Assembly (NCBI RefSeq): GCF_018918155.1
Contig: NZ_JAHLPY010000002.1
Location: forward strand, 300,391-364,390
Direction of reading: 5' to 3'
From: Anaerostipes sp. MSJ-23
GTDB taxonomy: Bacteria > Bacillota > Clostridia > Lachnospirales > Lachnospiraceae
DNA length: 64,000 nucleotides
Position 1 is the stretch's first letter. The number at the start of each line of letters is the position of its first letter. Of this stretch, positions 26,008-34,809 are shown one piece after another. The notes below the pieces were generated by a model. It made no database searches and was not told the origin of the DNA. It was given only the letters and a program-made list of their open reading frames with translations. The translations under genes were made by a program, and so were the position numbers.

Positions 26008-26856
26008 ATGATAAAATTAGTTGTTTCTGACATGGATGGAACGCTTTTAAACAAAAGTAACCGTGTGACAAAAGAAAGTGTAAATGCAATTCAAAAAATG
26101 CAAGAGCAGGGAAAAAAGTTTGTGATTATTACCGGCAGAGATCCCGAGGAAATGAAAAAATTTTGGAAAGAAACAGGAATTGTCTGTGATGTTTTATGTG
26201 CAAATGGAGCTTGTGTTTTATCATCTGATGGAAGTGTAAAATATAAGCATATGTTATCTTATGAACAGGTAGAAAAAATCAGCAATGTATTTGAACAATA
26301 TGATTTAGTGCCAACGTTTTATTCAGATAAAGGTGCTATTTCATTGTTGTTGCCACACGAATATTTCATACATCTAAAAGAGGTGATGGTACCGGCATTT
26401 CAGCTATTAGTTCCAAATGCAATCTTTACCGATGAGGATTTGATGGATATTGTGAAGCAAACGATATTTACAAAAAAAGATCATTTAAAAGAGTATGAGA
26501 TTTTTAAGGTTATCACAAAATCTGTAGATTTAGAAAGACTTTACAAAGCAAAAGAAGAAGTTAAAAAATTGAGTGGGATTTCATCTGTTTCAACTTCAAA
26601 GGCTTATATTGAAGCAAATGAGATAAAGGCACAAAAAGGGATAGCGTTAAAGGAATATGCAAAAGAGCATGGAATATCCTTGGAGGAAGTAATTGCTATC
26701 GGAGACAATGAAAATGATAGTTCTATGTTATCTATACCGGAGATTCAAAGTGTAGCGATGGGAAACGCGATTGAAGAAATTAAGAATGTTTGTAAATATG
26801 AAACAAAAACAAATGATGAAGATGGAGTTGCATACGTTATTCATCATCTAATCTGA
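26008..26856 (+). CDS. HAD-IIB (Cof-type) phosphatase
   Basis: Cytosolic phosphatase of 282 aa in the Cof/YidA group, which remove phosphate from sugar phosphates or flavin phosphates. Nucleophile motif SDMDGTLLN is at residues 7-15 of the protein starting at ATG 26008, motif II is IITGRD, and GDNENDSSML gives the Mg-binding acidic pair. The start is set by GAGAGGTGC; an upstream ATG at 25966 lacks a site and adds non-family residues. It lies downstream of the RpiR regulator and ends at a shared terminator. Confidence 0.85.
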   Translation: MIKLVVSDMDGTLLNKSNRVTKESVNAIQKMQEQGKKFVIITGRDPEEMKKFWKETGIVCDVLCANGACVLSSDGSVKYKHMLSYEQVEKISNVFEQYDLVPTFYSDKGAISLLLPHEYFIHLKEVMVPAFQLLVPNAIFTDEDLMDIVKQTIFTKKDHLKEYEIFKVITKSVDLERLYKAKEEVKKLSGISSVSTSKAYIEANEIKAQKGIALKEYAKEHGISLEEVIAIGDNENDSSMLSIPEIQSVAMGNAIEEIKNVCKYETKTNDEDGVAYVIHHLI

Positions 26857-26978
26857 TGTAAGTAATTGAACAATTAAGTTGGATAACTTGTGATGGAATC
26901 ATCATGCTTTTAAAAGAGAAGTTTAAAATGAAAAACGAAGATTTAATCAAAAATCATGCTAATTTAGAATAAAAAAAT

Positions 26979-27022
26979 ACCCGTACTGAAACTTATTAAG
27001 GTTTCAAGACGGGTGTTTTTTT
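26979..27022. terminator. Bidirectional terminator
   Basis: ACCCGT (26979-26984) with ACGGGT (27009-27014) and inner GAAAC/GTTTC pairing, A run on the left and T run on the right; placed between the HAD gene and feoA. Confidence 0.8.
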
Positions 27023-27233
27023 ATACCTGGATTCGTCCGGCAATTGCATTTTCCATGGCATAGCGTTTATCTCCTACACCAACAATCATGTAATCGCCAC
27101 TTCTATTGACAACCTGTACGGTACTTCCTTCTTTTATCTTCAGTTCATGGAGCTTTTCAACAACTTCAGGCAGACCTAACGCCCACTTGACAGTGCAAAT
27201 TGTTCCCAGTGTTGCTTTTGTTAATGGTTGCAT
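27021..27233 (-). CDS. feoA: Stand-alone FeoA-domain protein
   Basis: SH3-like FeoA protein of 70 aa. The full domain is seen, with LGLPEVVEKLHELKIKEG, the VVNRSGDYMIVGVGDKRYAM core and a closing ENAIAGRIQV. FeoA proteins modulate the ferrous-iron transporter FeoB, but no feoB lies in the window, so the partner is elsewhere or it has another role. Start follows AAAGGAGGGA. It is downstream of the CLC gene on the same strand, about 105 nt away, with no clear terminator between. Confidence 0.85.
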   Translation of the reverse strand: MQPLTKATLGTICTVKWALGLPEVVEKLHELKIKEGSTVQVVNRSGDYMIVGVGDKRYAMENAIAGRIQV

Positions 27234-27338
27234 AAAATCCCTCCTTTGAACGTAGTATTTACATCTTTCTTCTATTTTATAAGGAGAGAGTAAGGTTAGT
27301 CAATCGCAACATTTAAAAACTGATTTTCTTAACAGAAA

Positions 27339-28907
27339 TCAGATATCGGCCTGGATTTCTCCACAGATTAATTGAATACTTTCGGTTACCATACCGAGAT
27401 AATTTTCATCAATTAGGGCAATGATCGTATCGCCTGCATGAATTAAGGTGCTTCCTTTTGCAATTAATTCTTCTTCTCCACGATTTAAAGTGACGATCAG
27501 ACAGTGATCAGGCCATGGTACATCTTTTACTTTTTTTCCATCAGCAATGGAAGCAGCACCTACGGCAAAACCACGTAAAAGTTTATGATCGGCTTCCTTG
27601 GTTTCTTCGAAACCATTTTTCGCAAGGATTCTTCCAAGAAGGCTTGCGTAAATCGGTTCACTTTTTAACAGATGAGCAACCAGATAACTGATAATACATA
27701 CAACAGCCAGTGATAAAAAATGTTCAAAGGTTCCTGTCATTTCTGCAATCAAAAGGATTCCGGTGATCGGAGCGCGAACGATTGCAGTAAAAAATCCAGC
27801 CATGGAAATAGTAATAAAGTTGACTAAATAAAAAGATTCTATTCCTGTCATACCGATGACTACGGTTCCATAAATAGCTCCGATATAAGCTCCGAGAATC
27901 AGCATTGGGAAAAAGATTCCGCCTGGAGCACCAGATCCAAAACAAAAGGCAGAGAAAAAGAATTTACTAATCAACAGCAATAACATGGTAGACATTAATA
28001 ATGTATGCCCAGTGATAAGTGAAATCATAGCATGTCCGCCAGCCAGGATGGAAGGTAGTGTATAACATACGATTCCAGAAACAATAAATGGAAGAATAAT
28101 ACGGTATTTTGGCGGAATTTTTTTCATGGCGCCAAAAAGATCTTGTCCTTTTAACATGATGAAGTTATAAAATGCACCGCATAATCCAAGTAAAATTCCA
28201 AGGATGACAAGTAGCCAGTAATGATTCAGCGGCAATGCTGCTTTTAAATGAAAATCAAAAACAGGGGAAAGCCCAAATACATTTTTAGAAATAAAATCGG
28301 AAACAACGCTTCCAGAAATAATACAGACAAGCATAGAGCTGTTAAAGTTTTTCTGAAGTTCTTCTAGAGAAAACATAACGCCGGCAAGCGGAGCATTAAA
28401 AGCAGCTGCAAGTCCGGCTCCTGCACCACATGTCATCATATATCGTTCTTTTGTTGGAGAGGTTTTTGTAATTTTGGCGAGTCCTTTGGCAGCCATTGCA
28501 CCAAGTTGAACAGATGGACCTTCACGTCCAAGAGAAAGTCCCCCAAGAATACATAAAGTTCCTCCAATAATCTTTGAGATAAGAACACGATACCAATTCT
28601 GATTTAAATATCCTTTCATTTCTCCTTGTACTTGAGGAATTCCGCTTCCAGAAGCCATGCCCTCGAAGGACATAAAACAGCCAACAATCCAACCCATCAA
28701 AATAAGCACACAAAACCATCCAGCAATCCATAAAGGTTTTCCTTTTGTAAAATGAATGATTGCGAACAATAGTTTCTCAGCATTATTTAAAAGTAGGCGA
28801 TAGATCACGGATATACAACCGGCAAAAATTCCCACAAGAAGTCCATCTAGGACAAGAGAAACAGAAAATCCATGAGGATTTTCCAGTAAATTTCGCATTT
28901 GTTTCAA
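27339..28907 (-). CDS. CLC chloride channel/exchanger with C-terminal RCK_C domain
   Basis: Membrane protein of about 522 aa. CLC selectivity motifs are all present: GSGIPQV, GREGPSVQLGA with the gating Glu, and GSGAPGGIFFPMLILGAYIGA. The gating Glu suggests a proton-coupled exchanger. A TrkA_C/RCK_C regulatory domain of about 70 residues ends the protein and may bind nucleotides. I place the start at TTG 28907, 6 nt from GGAGGAA; alternatives are ATG 28898 (too far) or ATG 28940 (upstream of the site). It diverges from ung. Confidence 0.88.
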   Translation of the reverse strand: MKQMRNLLENPHGFSVSLVLDGLLVGIFAGCISVIYRLLLNNAEKLLFAIIHFTKGKPLWIAGWFCVLILMGWIVGCFMSFEGMASGSGIPQVQGEMKGYLNQNWYRVLISKIIGGTLCILGGLSLGREGPSVQLGAMAAKGLAKITKTSPTKERYMMTCGAGAGLAAAFNAPLAGVMFSLEELQKNFNSSMLVCIISGSVVSDFISKNVFGLSPVFDFHLKAALPLNHYWLLVILGILLGLCGAFYNFIMLKGQDLFGAMKKIPPKYRIILPFIVSGIVCYTLPSILAGGHAMISLITGHTLLMSTMLLLLISKFFFSAFCFGSGAPGGIFFPMLILGAYIGAIYGTVVIGMTGIESFYLVNFITISMAGFFTAIVRAPITGILLIAEMTGTFEHFLSLAVVCIISYLVAHLLKSEPIYASLLGRILAKNGFEETKEADHKLLRGFAVGAASIADGKKVKDVPWPDHCLIVTLNRGEEELIAKGSTLIHAGDTIIALIDENYLGMVTESIQLICGEIQADI

Positions 28908-29003
28908 AATATGTTCCTCCTTCTTCTTTTGTAAATGCATATAATTTATTTTACTACAAAACTATGGTATAATGGGAAAAGATTTTTTGAAGGGGGTCGA
29001 ACG

Positions 29004-29678
29004 ATGTCGGCAATTACAAATGATTGGGCAGTTTATTTAAAAGAAGAATTTAAAAAACCGTATTATTATAAGCTTTATAAAACTGTGATGAATGAATATC
29101 AGACCAAACTGATTTATCCACCTGCAGATGATATTTTTAATGCATTTCATTTTACTCCGGTAAAAGATGTAAAGGTTGTGATTCTTGGACAGGATCCTTA
29201 TCATGGAGATGGGCAGGCGCATGGATTGTCTTTTTCTGTGAAACCTGGGGTGGAAGCACCGCCGTCTCTTGTAAATATTTACAAGGAATTAAATGAAGAT
29301 CTTGGATGTTATATTCCAAATAATGGATATTTGAAAAAATGGGCAGATCAGGGTGTTATGATGTTAAATACGGTCCTGACTGTTCAGGCACATCGCGCAA
29401 ATTCACATCGAGGAATTGGATGGGAACAATTTACAGATGCGGCAATCCGGGTTTTAAATGAACAGGATCGTCCCATTGTTTTTATGCTTTGGGGACGTCC
29501 GGCACAAAATAAGAAGGTGTTATTAAATAACCCAAAACATCTGATCTTAGAAGCACCGCATCCAAGTCCGTTATCTGCTTATCGTGGATTTTTTGGATGC
29601 AGACATTTCAGTAAAGCAAATCACTTTTTGGAAGAAAATGGATTAACGCCAATTGACTGGCAAATTGAAAATATATAA
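29004..29678 (+). CDS. ung: Uracil-DNA glycosylase
   Basis: Removes uracil from DNA as the first step of base-excision repair. The 224-aa family-1 protein carries the water-activating GQDPYHG motif (Asp64) and the APHPSPLSAYRGFFGCRHF segment with His186 and the minor-groove leucine loop. ATG 29004 follows GAAGGGGGTCG; an in-frame ATG at 28935 overlaps the promoter, where TATAAT is seen at 28968-28973. A HAD gene follows 32 nt later and may be co-transcribed. Confidence 0.95.
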   Translation: MSAITNDWAVYLKEEFKKPYYYKLYKTVMNEYQTKLIYPPADDIFNAFHFTPVKDVKVVILGQDPYHGDGQAHGLSFSVKPGVEAPPSLVNIYKELNEDLGCYIPNNGYLKKWADQGVMMLNTVLTVQAHRANSHRGIGWEQFTDAAIRVLNEQDRPIVFMLWGRPAQNKKVLLNNPKHLILEAPHPSPLSAYRGFFGCRHFSKANHFLEENGLTPIDWQIENI

Positions 29679-29710
29679 GAAGGAAATGGATAAATAGGAG
29701 TAAAAAAAGG

Positions 29711-30493
29711 ATGAGTAAAATAGCTTTTTTTGATATTGATGGGACGCTTTTTTGGCCGGGAATTGGGATTCCTGATTCTGCAAAAAGGGCGGTAGATCAA
29801 TTGATAAAAAACGGTCATAAAGCAGTAATTTGTACTGGGAGGAGCCGTGGAATGGTTCCAGAATCTTATTTTCATATGGGATTTCATGGAGTGATTTGTG
29901 GTGCCGGAACTTATGTAGAATATGAAGGAAATGTATTGCACCATGACCAGATGACAAACGATGAGATAAAAAAAGTTATAGAATGGGGAAGAAAAGAAAA
30001 AGTCGGCATTATCCTAGAAGGGGATGAAAATGGCTATTATGATTCGAAAAATTGCGATGAGACGTATAAAACAATGAGGAAAAAAACAGAACATAATTGT
30101 GAGACAATTTTACAACCATTGGAAGAGGCTGTGCATATTCCCAAATGGACATACCATTATTTAAAACCAGAAAAAAAGTATGAAATTGAAGAAATTCTTG
30201 GAAATCGTTATACAGGAATTTATCATGAACCAGAGGATGCAGTAGAGTTTATGCCAGCTGGGATTAACAAAGCAACAGGAATTGCTTGTATTTTGGAAAA
30301 CTGCGGAATTGGCCGGGAGGATGCTTATGCCTTTGGTGATAGTGTCAATGATATGGAAATGATTCGTTATGTAAAATATGGAGTTGCTATGGGGAATGCA
30401 GTTCCAGAGTTGTTAAAAGAAGCGCCATATAAGACGGCAAGAGCTGATGAAGATGGAATAGCATTGGCTTTAAAAAAATTTGAATTAATTTAA
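29711..30493 (+). CDS. HAD-IIB (Cof-type) phosphatase
   Basis: Second Cof-like hydrolase of the window, 260 aa. Motif I FFDIDGTLFW gives the Asp nucleophile and the acid/base Asp, motif II is VICTGRSRG, and the metal motif is GDSVNDMEMI. The cap domain is of the IIB type. The substrate is probably a phosphorylated sugar or similar metabolite, not predictable from sequence. It follows ung and precedes dacF by 24 nt, so these three may form one transcript. A GGAG element lies just upstream. Confidence 0.83.
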   Translation: MSKIAFFDIDGTLFWPGIGIPDSAKRAVDQLIKNGHKAVICTGRSRGMVPESYFHMGFHGVICGAGTYVEYEGNVLHHDQMTNDEIKKVIEWGRKEKVGIILEGDENGYYDSKNCDETYKTMRKKTEHNCETILQPLEEAVHIPKWTYHYLKPEKKYEIEEILGNRYTGIYHEPEDAVEFMPAGINKATGIACILENCGIGREDAYAFGDSVNDMEMIRYVKYGVAMGNAVPELLKEAPYKTARADEDGIALALKKFELI

Positions 30494-30517
30494 ATAATCA
30501 GGGGAAGGATAAACAAA

Positions 30518-31630
30518 ATGAGAAAAATACTCAAAAAAATGGCGCTATCAGCGTCTATTTGTGCAATTGCGGCAACTGGAACTATTCCGGTTTTGGCAGC
30601 AGAGGGAGTTGCAACACAGACGATAACACAAAAGAAACAACCATCGATCAAAGGAAAAGCAGGAATTATCATGGATGCAAAATCTGGAAAGATTTTGTAT
30701 GCAAAAAAAATTGATGATCGTCATTATCCGGCAAGTATTACAAAGATTCTTACAACATTGGTAGCAATTGAAAACAATAAAGATCTTTATGGAGAGGTTA
30801 CATTTTCAAGCCATGCAGTGAATAGTTTGGAGCATGGAAGTACTCATATTGGAATTAAAGCTGGAGAGAAGATGCCGCTCATTGATGTCCTTCATGGAAT
30901 TATGCTGGAATCTGCAAATGAAGCTTGTAATGGGGCAGCAGAATACACTGCAGGCTCAGAAGAAAAATTTGTTGATTTAATGAATAAAAAAGCACAGGAA
31001 CTAGGATGTACCAATTCACATTTTGTGACAACTAATGGACTTCATAATGACCAACATTATGTAACAGCAAGAGATATGGCAAAAATTTCACAGGCAGCTT
31101 TAAAAAATTCCACATTTCGTTTGATTACAGAAAAAGCAAATTATTATATTCCAAAGACAAACAAAGATAAAAAAGGAAGATCATTGTGGAACCATCATAA
31201 AATGATTAAACGGACAAGGTATATTTATGATGGGGTAGAAGGTGGAAAAACTGGATATACGACAAAAGCAGGTGGTACACTTGTCACGTTTGCAAAACGT
31301 GGGGATCAGGAACTGATTTGTGTAGATTTATGTGCCCATGGAGTAGAATTATATGAAGATACAATCAAAATGTTTGATTACGCGTTTCAAAATTATTATA
31401 CGATTGTTCCATTTCGAGGAATTGAGCGGACGTTGAAAGATGATAAGTATGGGATTCTTTCGGTTGGAAATAGAGTATCTCCTTATACATTGCCATTAAA
31501 ACATTTGGAAGATATAACAATTATGCTTGAAAAAGATGAACAGCCATCCAATCTGTCTTATCGCTGCAATGGAAAATATTTCTATGTAAGTTACAACAAA
31601 AAACAGATTGGAAAAGCAACATTTCATTAA
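30518..31630 (+). CDS. dacF: D-alanyl-D-alanine carboxypeptidase (DacF-like PBP5 family)
   Basis: Exported, membrane-associated penicillin-binding protein that trims the terminal D-Ala of peptidoglycan peptides. A signal peptide covers about residues 1-28. The peptidase S11 motifs are complete: SxxK at Ser73-Lys76, SxN at Ser132-Asn134 and KTG at 244-246. A C-terminal beta domain follows (about 290-370). DacF in spore formers acts on cortex, but vegetative roles are equally possible here. The start has AGGGGAAGGA upstream. It converges on the lipid-kinase gene with only 5 nt between the stop codons. Confidence 0.9.
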   Translation: MRKILKKMALSASICAIAATGTIPVLAAEGVATQTITQKKQPSIKGKAGIIMDAKSGKILYAKKIDDRHYPASITKILTTLVAIENNKDLYGEVTFSSHAVNSLEHGSTHIGIKAGEKMPLIDVLHGIMLESANEACNGAAEYTAGSEEKFVDLMNKKAQELGCTNSHFVTTNGLHNDQHYVTARDMAKISQAALKNSTFRLITEKANYYIPKTNKDKKGRSLWNHHKMIKRTRYIYDGVEGGKTGYTTKAGGTLVTFAKRGDQELICVDLCAHGVELYEDTIKMFDYAFQNYYTIVPFRGIERTLKDDKYGILSVGNRVSPYTLPLKHLEDITIMLEKDEQPSNLSYRCNGKYFYVSYNKKQIGKATFH

Positions 31631-31635
31631 AAAAT

Positions 31636-32547
31636 TTAAGAACGTGATATGATCAAATTTAGGGCTTCCGGAACAATAGAAATATTCACTGGAAGTCCTT
31701 CTTCTAAAATTTCACCATCATAATCAATGGCAATTTGAGCAGTTTTTTCCGTAGGAAGAACAGAAAGTTCCTTTGTCTGGAAATATTCAATGGCTGGATG
31801 TTTTGGATGATCTCCCTGGATCCATTTAATAAAAAGATCCGGAGCTTCTAAGAAAAGATCCATTTTTTTCAAAATCATAACATCCAGGTATCCATCGGAT
31901 ACGGAAGCTAATGGTGCTGCATCAGCAAAACCACCGACACTTTTTGAATTTGTTACAAGAAAGACCATAATATCCAGTGTATCTTCAAATTCCTTACTCT
32001 TAAAAGATAGAGTCATATTTTGAGATAGCTGTTTTGGAAATTCTTTGACACCTTCAAGATAATATGCCATTTTTCCAAGGACAGCCTTCTTATCTTTTGG
32101 TACTTTATAAGCAATATCTGTAAGCATTCCTGCAGCCAGAACGTTAATAAAGTATTCATTGTTGACTTTTCCGACATCTACTTTTTTGGTCTGAAATTCT
32201 TTGATCATTTTACAAAAATCTTCTGCATTTTGTGGAAGTTTCATGTAAGTAGCAAAGTCATTGACAGTTCCTGCGGAAATAATAGCAAGAGGGATATTAC
32301 TTTTGCTTAAAATGAGTCCATTGGTTACTTCATTTAAAGTTCCGTCACCACCAACGGAAACTACATAGTCATATTCGCCTGGTTTTAAGGCCGCAGCTCT
32401 GTTTTTTGCATCATCTTTTTTCTTTGTATAGAACACATCAATTTGTGGTGTTATCTGATCTAGAATCATGGTAGACATGATTTCTTTTAAGGTAGATTCA
32501 ATATTCTGTTTTCCGGAAGATGGATTAATAATAAATAAACCTTTCAT
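31636..32547 (-). CDS. Diacylglycerol kinase-family lipid kinase (YegS/DgkB-like)
   Basis: Soluble kinase of 303 aa that would phosphorylate diacylglycerol or a related lipid at the membrane surface. DAGK catalytic features are INPSSGKQN at the N-terminus (phosphate loop) and VSVGGDGTLNEVTNGL (about residues 61-76), the nucleotide motif of the family. The C-terminal beta-sandwich ends near DYDGEILEEGLPVNIS. In Firmicutes such enzymes recycle diacylglycerol from lipoteichoic acid synthesis. AGGAGGCATTT precedes the start. Confidence 0.88.
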   Translation of the reverse strand: MKGLFIINPSSGKQNIESTLKEIMSTMILDQITPQIDVFYTKKKDDAKNRAAALKPGEYDYVVSVGGDGTLNEVTNGLILSKSNIPLAIISAGTVNDFATYMKLPQNAEDFCKMIKEFQTKKVDVGKVNNEYFINVLAAGMLTDIAYKVPKDKKAVLGKMAYYLEGVKEFPKQLSQNMTLSFKSKEFEDTLDIMVFLVTNSKSVGGFADAAPLASVSDGYLDVMILKKMDLFLEAPDLFIKWIQGDHPKHPAIEYFQTKELSVLPTEKTAQIAIDYDGEILEEGLPVNISIVPEALNLIISRS

Positions 32548-32627
32548 AAATGCCTCCTAAATAAAAGTTTTTACCTTATTTTAACACACATAAAAAATAA
32601 GGACAACTTGATGGATTTCTACATATT

Positions 32628-32669
32628 ATAAAAGCATCAGATTTATGATACCATCTGATGCTTTTTTTT
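32628..32669 (-). terminator. Terminator downstream of tRNA-Arg
   Basis: AAAAGCATCAGAT (32630-32642) pairs with ATCTGATGCTTTT (from 32653). On the minus strand it follows the tRNA directly and ends in a short T run. Confidence 0.7.
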
Positions 32670-32672
32670 TAG

Positions 32673-32746
32673 CGTTCCCGAGGTGATTCGAACACCCGAC
32701 CTACCGCTTAGGAGGCGGTCGCTCTATCCAGCTGAGCTACGGAAAC
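32673..32746 (-). tRNA. tRNA-Arg (anticodon CCT)
   Basis: The minus strand folds into a full cloverleaf: acceptor GTTTCCG/CGGGAAC with a T-G pair, D arm GCTC-AGCTGGATA-GAGC, anticodon stem ACCGC/GCGGT with loop CTCCTAA, and T loop TTCGAAT. The anticodon is CCT, reading AGG. Discriminator base G; CCA is not encoded. Confidence 0.95.
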
Positions 32747-32933
32747 ATAATTTATTTATACCTCTGATTATTTTATCGGTTCTTTCGGTAAAAGTCAATC
32801 ATAATTGATGAAAAATCAAGAAAAATAACAGGACTCAAGGTTGACTTTTTTTTGTTTTTTCTTTAAAGTTATTATAATAAGGATTAGAAAATGTATACAC
32901 AACAGATAGATGAAACAAAAGAAAGGCGAGATC

Positions 32934-33491
32934 ATGAGTAAAGTATTTGTATTTCTGGCAGATGGGTTTGAAGAAATTGAAGGGCTTACTGTTGTAGACT
33001 TATTACGTAGAGCAGGATTTGATACAGTTACAGTATCCATTGGAAGTTCTCAAAAGATTATAGGAGCACATAATATAGAAGTAGAAGCAGATATTATGTT
33101 CCATGAGGTTTTGGAACCAGAAGGAGTCATGTACGTTCTTCCAGGAGGAATGCCTGGAACCCTTCATTTAAAAGATCATGAAGGACTTGGAAAACTTCTG
33201 AAGAAAGCATATGAAAATAATAAATATATTGCGGCTATTTGTGCAGCGCCGACAGTCCTTGAAAAATATGGAATGTTAAAGGGAAGAAAAGCAACTTCTT
33301 ATCCTTCTGTAAAAGAAGAACTGAAATCAGTTGCAGAATATAAGACAGATTCTGTGGTTGTTGACGGAAAGATCATTACAAGCCGTGGACTTGGAACAGC
33401 AATCGAGTTTGCTGGGAAAATGGTAGAGCTTCTGAAAGGAACAGAAGAAAAAGACGAATTATTAAAAAGTATTGTGTACGGAGAAGCATAA
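32934..33491 (+). CDS. DJ-1/PfpI family protein
   Basis: Class-I glutamine-amidotransferase-like protein of 185 aa, DJ-1/YajL type. The family signature is clear: VFLADGFEEIEG near the start with the conserved Glu, and the nucleophile elbow AAICAAPTVL with Cys103. Members act as deglycases, glyoxalases or redox chaperones; which one is unknown. ATG 32934 follows GAAAGGCGAG. It is 3 nt upstream of a membrane-protein gene, so they are co-transcribed. Confidence 0.88.
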   Translation: MSKVFVFLADGFEEIEGLTVVDLLRRAGFDTVTVSIGSSQKIIGAHNIEVEADIMFHEVLEPEGVMYVLPGGMPGTLHLKDHEGLGKLLKKAYENNKYIAAICAAPTVLEKYGMLKGRKATSYPSVKEELKSVAEYKTDSVVVDGKIITSRGLGTAIEFAGKMVELLKGTEEKDELLKSIVYGEA

Positions 33492-33494
33492 AAT

Positions 33495-34289
33495 ATGGAA
33501 AGAACAAAGAAATTAAGTCTCTGGGAACAGCTTAAGATTGCCTGTCTGAAGCCAAAAGAATATGTAAAACTTCTGGAAGTTGGAAAAGGTAAGGTGATTT
33601 GCTTTTTCCTGATCATTACGTTTGTTCTGACTTTCTTAGGATATGGTGTTGATATGCTTGGATTCAATGCAAGTGTAGGCGGATTGAAAAACTTTTTCCT
33701 AAACCGTCTCCCAGCATTTGAGTTAAGAGATGGACAGCTTCAGGTAGAGACACCTCTTGATTTTTATATTGGAACGGTTCATATCGTTGCAGATACATCA
33801 AAAGATACGGTAAGTAAAAAAGACCTGAAAAAAAATGATGTACAGGAAATCTTTTTTGTGAAAAAAGAGGCAGCAGTAAAAAATAATGTAGGACAAACAG
33901 TTCTTTATAAAGTACCATTTTCACTTGAAAAAGGTATTGTTTTAAATAATGCAGGATTGGTAAAAATGATACCACTATTTCATATGATGGCCTTGATTGT
34001 CTTTTTTGCAGAATGGGTTGCTGTTAGTGTTGTATATTTGGTTTTCTGTGGTTTTATTAGTATCTTTTTATTTGTAAATATGAAAATACAGGATCCTTCC
34101 ATTCGTCTTGGAAAAATTTTTAAATTATCTATTTATGCGAGAGTTATTTTTGAACTGATCGAGACAATTGGAAAAACTGCAGGATACAGTTTCTTTTCCG
34201 GTTTGATCTGGCTTTTAATTTCTTATCTTGGAAGTTATCAGCTGCTTGGAATGGCTTTTCAGAAACCAAAAGAGAAAAAAGAATCATAG
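33495..34289 (+). CDS. DUF1189-family membrane protein
   Basis: Integral membrane protein of 264 aa, function unknown. A soluble N-terminus (SLWEQLKIACLKPKEYVKL) is followed by a first helix (about 36-55), a large extracytoplasmic domain (about 60-155) and three or four further helices to residue 255. The pattern matches DUF1189 proteins of Firmicutes, which resemble MalI-like membrane partners. It overlaps functionally only by position with the DJ-1 gene 3 nt upstream. A strong terminator follows. Confidence 0.75.
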   Translation: MERTKKLSLWEQLKIACLKPKEYVKLLEVGKGKVICFFLIITFVLTFLGYGVDMLGFNASVGGLKNFFLNRLPAFELRDGQLQVETPLDFYIGTVHIVADTSKDTVSKKDLKKNDVQEIFFVKKEAAVKNNVGQTVLYKVPFSLEKGIVLNNAGLVKMIPLFHMMALIVFFAEWVAVSVVYLVFCGFISIFLFVNMKIQDPSIRLGKIFKLSIYARVIFELIETIGKTAGYSFFSGLIWLLISYLGSYQLLGMAFQKPKEKKES

Positions 34290-34295
34290 CAAAAG

Positions 34296-34327
34296 AAAAA
34301 ACCACGGATATTTTCCGTGGTTTTTCC
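34296..34327 (+). terminator. Intrinsic terminator
   Basis: AAAAACCACGGA (34297-34308) pairs perfectly with TCCGTGGTTTTT (34314-34325). Confidence 0.9.
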
Positions 34328-34390
34328 TAATGTCATATGTAGTATAGAGTATTTAAATATTTTCATGTCAAACAACTTATAGGTCCCATT

Positions 34391-34513
34391 CTAGTCAAAA
34401 ATCTAGTCAAAATTCAAGTCGATATCAAGTCACATTCCAGTCGCGTTCTAGTCAAATGATTGTCCAAAATTCGTCAAAGATTAGCCTTTTGTATGTCAAA
34501 AACTAGACATCAG
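34391..34513. repeat. 11-bp-periodic degenerate repeat array
   Basis: A core AGTC (variants TGTC, CGTC, AGCC, AGAC) recurs at 34393, 34405, 34417, 34428, 34439, 34450, 34461, 34472, 34483, 34494 and 34505: two 12-bp then eight or nine 11-bp steps. The unit is roughly CTAGTCAAAAT and decays towards both the middle and the 3' end. The spacing is one helical turn, so all cores face one side of the DNA. There is no reading frame through it. Confidence 0.75.
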
Positions 34514-34516
34514 CCA

Positions 34517-34685
34517 TATTTTATATACTGCCCGTAATTAGGCTTTACGAGCATATAAAGACTTTCCTGAGGGTAAATGATACAGGAATGTTTTTATTCA
34601 ATCAAAAAATTTGATTGAATAAAAAAAGACGATCCAATCCCTTTGATTGGAACGCCTTTGTCCTTGATTGGTTTTTATTATACAC
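34517..34685 (+). other. Noncoding hairpin-rich segment, possible small RNA or leader
   Basis: Four structures follow one another: CGTAA/TTACG (34533-34549); a terminator-like stem ACTTTCCTG/CAGGAATGT (34561-34591) plus T run; a perfect 16-bp inverted repeat TTTTTATTCAATCAAA (34591-34606) with its complement at 34610-34625; and CCAATC (34634) able to pair with GATTGG at 34645 or at 34666, the latter followed by TTTTTATTA. No gene is supported in 34328-34809 upstream of the small CDS. Confidence 0.5.
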
Positions 34686-34809
34686 GACGAGATGGATTTG
34701 TCAATGAAAAGTTATTTTGTTTCTTTTTTTATGCAATTTTTTTTAAAATGAATATTTTGTTTGCAGATGGAACAAAATAAGAGAGTCATTGAAAGAAAGG
34801 AGAATTATC

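Noticed and set aside
28935..29003. An extended N-terminus for uracil-DNA glycosylase from ATG 28935
   Set aside because: It overlaps the promoter -10 and the divergent gene, and family members start near MSAITNDW at 29004, which has a ribosome site.
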